NCBI GenBank assembly: GCA_036925085.1
Contig: JAUPFP010000036.1
Location: forward strand, 1,240,001-1,304,000
DNA: 64,000 bases
Direction: 5' to 3'
From: Brachycybe producta
Lineage: Eukaryota > Arthropoda > Diplopoda > Playtdesmida > Andrognathidae
In this document: piece by piece, positions 1-9,946 of the stretch
Numbering within the stretch: position 1 is the first letter of the stretch
Layout of the letters: the number at the start of each line of letters is the position of its first letter
Notes under the pieces: generated by a model
Databases searched by the model: none
What the model saw: only the letters and a program-made list of their open reading frames with translations
What the model was told of the DNA's origin: nothing
Translations under genes and position numbers: made by a program

Positions 1-115
1 GCTTATTTTAAAAAATATCAACATATAAATTGCCTTTTAAGTGATTGAGCTACCCTTCTAGTTTCTAAAAAAAATTTCATTTTGCTCTTCAGAAAGACAC
101 AATAATAATCAGAAT
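1..115. repeat. CTAG-palindrome family, right-arm fragment at window edge
   Basis: This is the right half of the dominant repeat of the window, here called the CTAG-palindrome family. It shows the order typical of that arm: a block resembling TTTTGAAAGATATCAACATG, then AAGTGATTGAGCTACCC, then TTCTAGTTTCTAAAA, then a tract ending in AGACACAATAATAATC. The left arm would lie outside the window. Confidence 0.75.
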
Positions 116-192
116 TACAATTTAAAATCAACTTTGATCGACTGTCGATCAAAACGCATTTCCAGATTATTTAAAAATATAATATAAAATTG

Positions 193-441
193 TATATCAG
201 TGCCTCAGAGGTAAACTGGATTAAGTCACATTTAAAAAAAAAACACGATTTTTACATATTATGAATTACCTTGTCAAGTTCTATCAGCGATAAACAGTGT
301 TAAGTCCACACTTTTACACATCGGTTGCTAAATGGTGGTATACCATGTTAAGTCTTATTCTCTTCATGATTGAAGAGTAGACTCCACTGTCAATATTAGG
401 TTATGTGACTTAACACCGTTTACCTCTGAGGCACTGATATA
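193..441. mobile_element. MITE-like element with about 38-bp terminal inverted repeats
   Basis: The left end (TATATCAGTGCCTCAGAGG at 193) is matched by its reverse complement ending at 441, with only a few mismatches over about 38 bp. The 170-bp centre has no ORF. Termini starting CAGTG would fit a cut-and-paste DNA transposon derivative, but the superfamily is not determined and only one copy was seen. Confidence 0.7.
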
Positions 442-1095
442 ATATATATATTGCCTAAAAAGGCTAAAAACCATCAAGTAAATTTCCAATTCGGTTCCTC
501 AGTATTTATTAAAACAGTATTTTTTTTTAAATTTTGAAAGAAAAATAGAATCAGTAAATAATTCAAAGGTCTTACCGTAATTCTTTCCAATGAATTTGAA
601 TGCAGCACTTTCAAAAGACTAGAATCTTTCAGACTAGAAAATCCATTATGATAATTTACAGCAGATTTTGCTCTCAAATATGTACAAAAAAAAAATCTCT
701 GTAATATAATATTTTTTTTTAATATTTAATACAAATACAATTAAAAATAATATAAAATTGAATACTCACAATTTAATTAAACTGGTGTTGAACAATTACT
801 TTATTTACAAGATGATAATTTAATAAGTCCCACATCATTTTGCTTGTAAAGTTGTAATGTGTCTTTCTATCTGTTGAACAAAATAATAGAAATCAAAACT
901 AATTTTAGCTTTTTACATGAAATAAAGTAGAACACAATATTTATTATGGTTTTATAAGGGTGTAGAGTTAACATAATAGACAAATCCATTTTGATCAATA
1001 AATTAAGCTAAAACTAGTCTTCATTTTTCATGTTAACCACCAACGGAAGTTCCAGCTCTCATCGTTGAAGATATAATTATGAAATACACGAAATA

Positions 1096-1241
1096 CAGTG
1101 GAAACCAAGCTTTAACCATGAAATAGAAGGGACTAGAAAGATTTTTTTTCGTGTTAAAGAATTTTTATGCAATTCTAAGGGACCAGGACCGAACATATAT
1201 TTTGTGTTGTCATCCATTTTCATGTAAAAAGGTTTCCACTG
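1096..1241. mobile_element. Mariner-like MITE flanked by TA
   Basis: A 146-bp segment begins CAGTGGAAACC and ends with the exact reverse complement GGTTTCCACTG. It is flanked on both sides by the dinucleotide TA (1094-1095 and 1242-1243). TA duplication and CAGT termini are the hallmarks of Tc1/mariner-type insertions. No transposase fits in this length, so it would be non-autonomous. Confidence 0.65.
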
Positions 1242-2124
1242 TAATTGATTGGACACAGCTGCATCTATTTAAGCATAATGTAATGTTATAGTAAATACCC
1301 AAACTAAGATTAAATAAATTAAGAAGAAAATTCATTAAAAAAAAAAAAGAAAACTTGGCACTTGAACTTTCAAGTTGAACCATCTAAGCAGGGTTCCAAC
1401 ATTAAATCGCCTTGTCTTATTGAAGTAATGTTAATCAACCGGGTTTTTCTAGTTTTTCTAGTTTCATGATAATGTTGGGTGTTTGATAAAAACAAACCCA
1501 TTAATTATGGAACTTATTGATTTTTTACCGAACAACCAAAACTAGTTTTGACCGTAATGGGTGGGAGAGTGAAATAGCTAGGTTTATTTTCTAAGTTTAA
1601 TATAATAGTTTGCACTGATTTTTGGGTATTTACTGTAATATTTCCGCTGAGTTCCATTCAATGACCTCAAACAAGGACTAGGAGAGAAAAATCCTTTAAT
1701 TAAAAAAAAAACCTTGCTGTAAAGTGAAATGCAATTGTGTCCTTGTGTTTGTTTCATGTAAATATAATACATTTCAAATATTTAGTTCCTGTACAATCAT
1801 CAAGACGTCTACGAAATTTGTATATAAAATTTTACGTAAACTAATTTACATATTATAATTAAAATAAGTTTTTCTTTTTCAATTGCAAAAAAATAAAACT
1901 AAAAAAAAAATTCCGTTCTAGGATGGTGCCAACAATATTTTGACAAATTGTCATATTTACGAGAACTGAACTGTGAAATTTAAAAGCAAGAGTTTATTAT
2001 TAATTTATAACGCTCGAATTAGTACGCAATATCAAGCAGATGTTTCTCAATTTGCGGGCAAATGCCAATCATCGTCATTAGAGAACCAGAAAGGCTGGTT
2101 AGAGGCTAGATGTCTCATGACTGT

Positions 2125-2640
2125 ATGTAAGTAGTTTATTTTGAAATATATTAACATGAAAATAGCCTTGAGTGGTTGAGCTATTATTCTTCTAGCTTCT
2201 AAAACAGTTTCTAGTTTCTCTTAATTTTGTTGCTGAAAGCAAGATTGAACAGACTAGAAGAAGCGTTTTCATTTTAAAACCCACTTGAAGATGGATTTAT
2301 GAATAACTACTGATTTTCAAACTCTTGATTATTCTGTCTTTCAGGAGAAAAAATTAAGAGAAACTAGAAATTTGTTTAAAAAAAACTAGAAGGGTAGTTT
2401 AATCACTTAAGGGTATTTTCATGTTGACATCTTTCAAAATAATACTTTTTTACGCATGTTTGAAGAATGAGCTAACTTTAAACAGACGATATTCTTTAAT
2501 TTTTGTCTAATAAACAGTTTATTTTGAAAGATACCAACATGAAAATGATCATCTAGTTTCTAGAACACTTTCTAGTTTTTTCTTAACTTGGCTCCTGAAA
2601 GACAGAATAATAAAGAGTTTAAAAGCACCTTAATTAACAC
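2125..2640. repeat. CTAG-palindrome family, right arm followed by a full palindrome
   Basis: A right arm (2125-2280) is followed by a left arm from about 2290 (ATTATTCTGTCTTTCAGG, then AAACTAGAAGGGTAG, then ATTTTCATGTTGACATCTTT). A matching right arm ends near CACCTTAA at 2640. The two arms of the second copy are inverted around 2450-2515. Confidence 0.75.
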
Positions 2641-2917
2641 GGCTTTTCCTGTATAATACAAATTTACTCGTCGTACTTGCTTAAAATAAACAATTTTCTA
2701 CCATATTTTGTATTTTTTTAATTGAATAAAACGTACAGTTTCTAATTTTTTGTTTGCATAATTTTGAATTCTTGTTTCCTTCCAGCACTAATAATAGAAG
2801 CTTCAACTTCGAAATCTGGAATTCGTTACCTGTTATTTTTTTTTAAACGTTTCTTTTTCAGAGCAAAGTTTTAAAATAAATTGTTTTCTAATCTGATTTT
2901 GAAATAAAACAAACCTT

Positions 2918-5900
2918 TCATACAAATTTGGATGATGCGTAGTATTGATAGATTAGAAGGTCCTTGTGATACGGAAGATTTCCTCCAACTAGACCCGTGT
3001 TTACGTAAGATCTATAAATATCCTTTGATTTCCTATTTACTGTCGGCGGAGTCACGCTAGCCGAAGAATCCAACGTAAAACAGCTACGACTGATCCTGAA
3101 TTTAGATAACAAAACATTCCTTAAATTAACAAAAATTACTAAAACTCTCGTTATTTTGTGTTTCAGAAGAAACTGTAAGCGTTTTAGAAACTAGAAGGGT
3201 AAATGAATCGATTAAAGGTAGTTTCCTGTGGATATCTTTCGAGATAAACTTTTTGTGCAACTTTAAGCATAGTATATTTTTTTTTACAATTTTTGTCTTT
3301 AAAAAGTTTATTTTGAAAGATATATCTACATGAAAATTACCGTAACCATAGTTCGAACATCAGATGTTCCAAAACTGTCCGAGTTCGAACTTTTATAAAA
3401 TGAGAACTTACAAACTAATCGATTTTGATTCTAGTCTTTTGCCAAATGTTTTATCCGGTGGATGAAGACATTGTCCTAATTGAACGTATCTAATCGGGAG
3501 TAAAAAGAAAAGAAACCGATTATAAAAATACAGACATGATTAGAAAGCCGAAAGAGAGACAACAACAAACTTTTTGTAAAGCACAACATCGTGACTACCA
3601 GGTTCTTTCAACTCGATGCCGTAAACATCTTTCAGTGATGGAAGAACTTTTGAAAAAGTTAAAGGACACTCGGAAGGTTGAACATTAATCTGTGGTGTTG
3701 CCGGTGTAACCACTTCGGACATCATCTCAAAGTCGCTACCCTCATCGCCACTGCTACTGTCAGCGCTACTCGACGTCGATGACGTTGTCGACGACGATTT
3801 TCCAGTTACTGACGGATTTGTTGTTGAAGCACTAACACTGTAGAAAGAAGGGGAATACGAACGCTGGTTATTTTCCGTTTCAGAGAGCAACACTAAGAAT
3901 AAATTACGTGTTAGAAACTAGAACAGGTAGCTTCTGAATCACACAAAAGGCAAAATTAAAAAATCCTGTTTTCATAAAATTGGACGATTTCAAACTATGA
4001 GCTGTTCTTCTAATTTCTAAAACACATTCAAATTTCTTTTGATTTTGCTCCTGAAAATCAAAATAACAAGATGTTTGCAGAGCAAATATTTACACATTAA
4101 AACCAGTTTAATTAGAATATTCAGAAACATTGCATGAAGGTTCCTTGAAATTCTCTGGTTTTTCATGGATGGATGGGAACCCCCTCCCTGTGTGTTCAGA
4201 AGAAATTTGAAACTAAAATGAAATCAATGCTAACCCCATTTCTTCGCGACGTTTTCCAGGACGTACACGGACAGTGAACGGACTGAAGTCAGTCGTGAAG
4301 TTTGGCATAAAGTCTCTAACAGAATGATTCATAGTGTATGCAAATAGTTCGGCAAGAACGGTGAGTTCAAACGGGCGATAATATTCGTAGTAAGCGTCGA
4401 GACGTTCGTCTAAAATGTCCGAACAGAAGACTTCGACTTCATCACCACTAGTCGTTTTTGCTTCTACAAAATGAAAATATATTTGAACATGAGACCTACA
4501 CCTTTACAGTCAGTCATCGAGGAAATCAGTCAGTGAGCCAATCAGTACGCGAAATAATCAGTAATTCAGTGAACAAATCAGTCAGTCAGTGGTGTAGTCA
4601 GCCTTGAAAAACAGGTTGCAATACTACTGAAAAGTTAACTCGACCTTGTTCGCACGGCAACGGAAGAGACTCCAAAACATTCTTATCCCACCAACGTGTG
4701 AGTGTCACGTCTTTGCTAATGTCATCTCCGTTGGACTTACAATGATGCAAATAATAATCGGTTGGAAGTTCCCAGATGTTCGGACTGTTCTCATTCGGAG
4801 AGAAAACTCCGAGATACAAATTTATGGCGTTCTGTTTGTCTGCGTCCGAAAATGCGTTGCTGTAATATCTCGAGAGTGTGTGAACAATGTCACGAGATTG
4901 AGAAGACCACGGAGCCGTTTTTCGATAAGTCTTAATACGGTGGACTAACTGAGAACCACCGTACTGAAGGGCCAACGTGTCTCCGTGACCCTCGTACAAT
5001 TCCTCCAACATACTATGGAAAAAAAGTTAAAAAGAGAACATCAGACGAATGTCATGGATTGAGAGCGGATTTATATGCACTAAAAATGTTTTTAATTTTT
5101 AAATGTTTTTTTTTAATTTAGCCTTTGCGTAATTTATGTAAAATTTATTAATGTGATTTTTAAAGTGTAAACGGAGCCTATCAAACGGTGATTATTTTGT
5201 CTTTCAGGTGCAAAATGAAGAGAAACGTGAACTTCTTTTGGAAACTAGAAAGGGAAGCTCAATCACTTAAAAGGGTATTTTCATATTGATATCTTTCAAA
5301 GTAAACTTTTTATGGCAGTTTGAAAATGATCCAACTTTAAACAGATGATATTTTAATTTGTGTATAAAAAGTTTATTTTGAAAGATATTAATATGAAAAA
5401 ACACCATAAGTGATTAAACTTACTAAAGTTACTAAAACATTTTCTATTTTGTTCTTCTGAAAAACAGAGTAATCAAAGTTTGAAAATCAGCTGTTCATAA
5501 ACCACCTTCATTATATAAAAATATGCATTTCAATTCTCAATAGAAAAAAAAAATATGGTAATTTACAGCCTTCTGTTACAAAAACGCGTGTTTGATTGTA
5601 AAATCAAGCAAATCTGCATATAAATCCGCCATATTGTGCTGACTTAAGTGACAACGTGTTACTTGCCGAACGCAATCTGAGTCAAAACATAATGTCGGAG
5701 TTTCCAAAACACCAAAAGCGTATAGCTACATTTTTGTAAAAATCATCATGAAGTTAAAAAATAAGTGTTAAAACTGTTGTTAGCAAATGTTCAGAATTGC
5801 AACAAAAAAAAAATGAAATTACTTACTTGAAATGCAAGTGCAACCTTTCCTAATGCAAACTGCGCAGTGTTTGTACGATCGAGACAATCGACGCAATTCA

Positions 5901-8490
5901 CTCGTACAATACCAGTTTGTTTAAGATGTTTTCCAACACGAACACCCTTCAAGTTCGTCCATCTATGAAAAACAATCAACAAAAACAATGACTCACATTG
6001 CCTACGGAGGACCAAACCAGAAAACTCACTTAGAATCGGGACGAAGCTGATGCGAGAAAAGATCACCGCGAGTGTGAAAGATTCCAGTTTTCTTTACGGA
6101 TTCGTAAGCAATATCCGAAAGACGAGCCAAAACGTTTGCGTCTTTCCTTTTATTTTAGCAAAAATAAATAAATAAAATTAACGGGAACGTTAAGAGTCTA
6201 TTACAGAGCAGCAAAGGGAGCATGCACGTGTTGCAGGACGCATTAAGGTGGTTGAACAGATATTTTGCTTTTGTCCCCCGCCCACAAGAAGTCGCCACTG
6301 CAGTGGCTAATAATATGCTCCATACACGTTTATGTAAAATTTGGACACAAAAACGTCAAGTGATTTTCCATCTTTCCAACCTTTCGAATCTTCAGAAACA
6401 TCATTCAGCTTTAAGAAAAATCATGTCTATTCTTTAATATGTTCATCAGGCATTAAGGTAATTTCATGACAGTTTATATTGCTATTAATCAACTTTGGAA
6501 CCACAAAATTGACTACGTCTCACAGCATGTACAAACTTGGAGGGTTTCTAAGCTCTTAAGCTAAAGAAAAAACTAAATAAATACGCTTTGTTTGCTCTGG
6601 CCATATCGAAACCGATGTGAATTATTCTTTGTTTCGGTGGAAGAAACTGATTCAAATAGTCAAGAGTTTCGACAAGTTCGTCGCTTAAAATACTCTCTTG
6701 TTTCTTCTTTTCACGCTTCTTGACTAAATTTAGAACGACGACAGGCGTTCCGTGACGAAAAAACAAACGATTGAAATGACGAGCGGCCGAACAACAATAA
6801 AGATCAGACCTTTCCACTGTCCAAACGAGAAAAAAAAAAACCCAACAGTTTCTACAATTAGAAATCTAGAAACTTCAACATCTAAACGATCAACTTACTT
6901 ATTATTGGGGGTTTAGGAACAATCTTGGAGATGTCCTGCGACCAATAGAACGGAACTGAACCTCTCATTTGAATAAAAGATGAGAAATGGCCGTTATTAA
7001 GCGACGAGACGGAAGAATCGAAAACGATCTGTTCCGTTTCGACTTCGTTAGCTACGTCACCGTCGACAGTTGCTCCTCTTTTGAGAAACCGAGTTCCAGC
7101 AAACTTATTCGAACGTCTGGCGACCAAAGTGACGTAAATGGGACGTCCGTAGATACTCACGTTTGACTGTTCGACAAAACCGTGAACGACATTCAACAAC
7201 CAATCGGAATGGAGATTGTCGGCAACCGATTTTAATAGATGCCAATTCCAAGAAAACTTTTGATCCGGTTTCGTTCTGATTCCATAAACGATTGTATCCT
7301 TGGTAGATGTTTCAGCCGTACTTGAATACAATCCTTTAGGAACGGTGAGATTGTACTGAAGAGTATGCGTCAAGTCATAACTGTAACTGAAATAAAAATT
7401 GCTCGAAAGATCGACGTTCTGAAACATTTTGACGTAACGCGTTTCGTCCGGATGAGAATAACGAACGGCGTCGTTCGGAATGTAGTTCATAATCGTCTCT
7501 TCTATCTTGTAGATTGTGTGGTGACCTACAACGGCCACTCTTCTTCGCTTCGTGATCAAAATCAGGTAGTAACCCTCCAAAAAACGAACAAAACCTTTTT
7601 AAAAAACGGATACAAAAGTTAGTTAAAACAAGAAGAAAAAAACTAAAGCATGAAATCGCACGAGAAAAACACGGAAACAAAACATTTAACAAGTTGGAAA
7701 AGCGCTTAAGGTGGTTTTACTGTGTAAACGACCTTTGAACTCTAGTTATTCCATCTTTTAACGAGCAGAATAACCACCTTAATCTTCTTTCTCCGCCTTT
7801 TACTTGTGTTAGAAAGTTTTTTCGAAATGAAACTAAATGTCGGGAATTCCATACCCAAAATACCGAACGCAGAAACTGTTCTTGTCATTCCAGAATTTCC
7901 CTTTTGTCCTTGTTTCGTTTTGTTTCCATGTTCGATCATCATTAAAAGATCTCTTATTTCACGATTTGAATATTCAATCTACAAGAACAAAAACATGGAA
8001 CCCGATTAAAAATATGATCAATTCTCAAAAAAAAAAACGCGTCTCCAAAATTGCACAATAAATTGCTTGAAAGACAAAACCTTATCATCGATGACAACCA
8101 ACTCTTTCGGTTCGGTTCGATGTATTTTTAATACTCTGAACTTCGTCTGTGTATTATTAGAGCCGACTAAGTAAAATCTCTGCGAATATTTAACAAAACT
8201 TTTATCAAAACAAATAGTAGAACAAACGTGGCTCTATCATAGATGTCAACACAATTTAGTCTTTATTGGATAACATTTAAAAACCACATATGCCCTACAC
8301 ACAACGCAAACAATCGAAATGCCATTTAATCGACGAAAACGTCGCAAAATTAGTTAACGATTCAATCAACAGATAAATATTGAATAGAAATTACCGCTTT
8401 TGTTTCATAAAGAACAATTCTCTGCATTCCAGTGATGATAAAATAAGTTGGCGTCATAATGACCGGTTCAATACAACTGGGCGCCGCCAT
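2918..8490 (-). CDS. FIG4: FIG4 polyphosphoinositide 5-phosphatase (Sac domain), 12 exons
   Basis: FIG4 is a Sac-family phosphatase that works with VAC14 and PIKfyve in PI(3,5)P2 turnover on endolysosomal membranes. Exons, 5' to 3': 8490-8395, 8179-8081, 7978-7855, 7594-6899, 6816-6585, 6146-6030, 5962-5827, 5725-5667, 5012-4645, 4463 to about 4235, 3892-3571, 3095-2918. All joins keep frame except exon 10/11. The start [10 protein letters not shown] sits just upstream of [15 protein letters not shown], which aligns with the human N-terminus. The catalytic CX5R motif [13 protein letters not shown] is complete in exon 7, so an active enzyme is expected. The conserved stretches [26 protein letters not shown] and [16 protein letters not shown] are plain. 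About 885 codons against about 907 in human; a loop near 7320-7260 is shorter and the acidic Ser/Thr-rich linker in exon 11 is divergent. A few introns carry CTAG-palindrome copies. Confidence 0.97.
3160..3345. repeat. CTAG-palindrome family, short palindrome in FIG4 intron 11
   Basis: The copy has TTTTAGAAACTAGAAGGGTA followed by ATATCTTTCGAGATAAAC, and an inverted partner TTTATTTTGAAAGATATA near 3307. It lies wholly within the intron between FIG4 exons 11 and 12. Confidence 0.65.
3996..4080. repeat. CTAG-palindrome family fragment in FIG4 intron 10
   Basis: A degraded right arm, recognisable by CTTCTAATTTCTAAAACACA and a following TTTTGCTCCTGAAAATC. A left-arm trace (GTTAGAAACTAGAACAGGTA) sits at about 3910, next to exon 11. 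Confidence 0.5.
5013..5666 (-). other. FIG4 intron 8, probable GC-AG intron
   Basis: Taking the donor as GCAAGT at 5666-5661 joins exon 8 (ending GTT CG) to exon 9 (starting T ATG TTG) as [14 protein letters not shown], which aligns without a gap to the human segment. The nearby GT donor four bases later would break the frame. The acceptor is TTCCATAG. The intron contains a CTAG-palindrome copy at about 5170-5510. Confidence 0.75.
5170..5510. repeat. CTAG-palindrome family, full palindrome in FIG4 intron 8
   Basis: The left arm runs from TTTTGTCTTTCAGGTGCAAA (about 5200) through GGAAACTAGAAAGGGAAGC. The right arm runs from GTTTATTTTGAAAGATATTA (about 5370) to GCTGTTCATAAACCACCTTC. Confidence 0.8.
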
Positions 8491-8610
8491 CTTGAAAACT
8501 GATTCCTCTCTCTATCTCTAAAAATGACGTCGATTGTGACGTCGCTCTAATTACTCCGCCCCCTTTCCCTACTGACGTCATTCTCGGCGGGAAATTTGAA
8601 ACGTCAAAAT
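8491..8610 (-). promoter_or_regulatory. Putative FIG4 promoter region
   Basis: Immediately upstream of the FIG4 ATG there are two TGACGTCG half-palindromes (8525, 8537), a GC-box-like CCGCCCCC (about 8557), a full CRE TGACGTCA at 8573-8580 and an E2F-like GGCGGGAAA at 8586-8594. The stretch is GC-richer than its surroundings and lacks a TATA box close to the start. Factor identities are inferred from consensus only. Confidence 0.5.
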
Positions 8611-8617
8611 TTATTAA

Positions 8618-9068
8618 ATCCATTACTGAAAAGTAATTTGTCAAAAGTAATCAATTACAGTAATTAAATTACTTTTTCAAGTAATTAGTAATTGACCACA
8701 TTACTTTTAAAACACTAATATTTAATTGTAAGTAATTACATTTTCTAACGAAAATACAATCACTTTTTAATTACTTTTGGGGGATGGCATTTTTAACCAC
8801 TTTTGTTTGCAAACTTCTATGAATATTAAAATATTATGCAAATCAAAACTCCTTCTATGTAAAGTTTTTAAGTGAAATTTCGCCTAAGCAACCTTTTTAA
8901 TATGGGGGTGAGTTTAGTTTTGTAATTATTTTAGCATTTAATAACGTCAAGTTATAATTAAAATTTGGAAAGTAATTGAAATACTTGGAGAAGATTAGTA
9001 GCTGTAATTGCAATTAGTTTCTCACTGATGTAAAATTAATTACTTTAAAAAGTAATTTGTCTTGGGAT
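8618..9068. repeat. AAGTAATT-rich inverted repeat element
   Basis: Both ends carry AAAAGTAATTTGTC or its complement, with many interspersed copies of AAGTAATT and AATTACTT. A related block lies at about 47465-47790. Together with the flanking sequence it fills the FIG4-EIF2A intergenic space (8491-9946), where no gene was seen. Confidence 0.5.
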
Positions 9069-9946
9069 AAATAAGAATATCACACATTTTAGAGCAATTT
9101 GCATTAAACTGTTTCTTTAATTAAAAAAAAATAACATAACAATCCAAACTCCATGATACAGTATTACAGTCTAATTACATGTCGGGGAAAAAAACAGGTT
9201 AATTTCTATAATAAAAAATAAGTTTCTCTATTACCATTTATGTCATAAAAACATCTATGAAAATGAAGGATGTAGAACTAACGTTTTCATGTATTCTTCC
9301 CATTGTTATTATGTACTGTACATGTTTTATTTTTTGTTTTCCAATGGTGATAAACATTGACCTTTATCATATTGTCAAGAGTACCTATGTTATATCTTTA
9401 GACTCACAAAGATAAATTAGAAATCAAAATGTTGGTTTTTAAGCACTTTTTACAACATTATTAATTTTTATGACTTAAATGCAAATAGAAAAATGGGTTG
9501 TTTTTTATTTTGTTTGTACTCATATGAAGAAAAAAAAACCTTACATCAAGATTCACACCTAGAACTTTTAGTGTTTCCATTTCACAGTAAATAACTAAAA
9601 TAAAAAAAAGAAGTTGCTTGACTTTCTGAAAAACAAAATAAACAAAAACAATGTTGAGTTAATTAAACTAAACCAAGTAACAATGTGTGTGTGGCATTAT
9701 TGACATGACAAACGAGTAACTTTGATTTTGAACAACATGGTAGTTATTAACAATGAAATTGTGTATACATTTTGGGACACTATGTATTTAGTTTGAATTC
9801 TCAAAAATAAAGATATCAAACAACGACGGAACTAACTAGAAAAAAAAAACCAACAATGCTCACACTGTGCGGGAACGGTCAAAAGAACTTACTGTAACAG
9901 GGCCGAGAAACAGTTTTATTTTTTTTAAAAGAAAAACAAACTTCAG
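9069..9946. other. Intergenic DNA and EIF2A 3' flank
   Basis: No coding sequence was seen. Minus-strand AATAAA (plus TTTATT, about 9916-9921) lies roughly 25 nt past the EIF2A stop and is a possible polyadenylation signal, though very close to it. The rest is AT-rich without clear repeats. Confidence 0.4.

Larger units (their letters stand above)
442..2917. other. Gene-free stretch downstream of FIG4
   Basis: No convincing coding sequence was seen. The short minus-strand ORFs at 474-677 and 1584-1772 are AT-rich and lack recognisable motifs. The stretch holds a mariner-like MITE (1096-1241), a possible second element bounded by inverted copies of GTAAATACCCAAA (about 1288-1636), and CTAG-palindrome copies at 2125-2640. 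The FIG4 3' UTR must begin here, but no clear polyadenylation signal could be picked out. Confidence 0.6.

Noticed and set aside
4646..4948. 100-codon plus-strand ORF
   Set aside because: It is antisense to FIG4 exon 9, which carries the clear family match.
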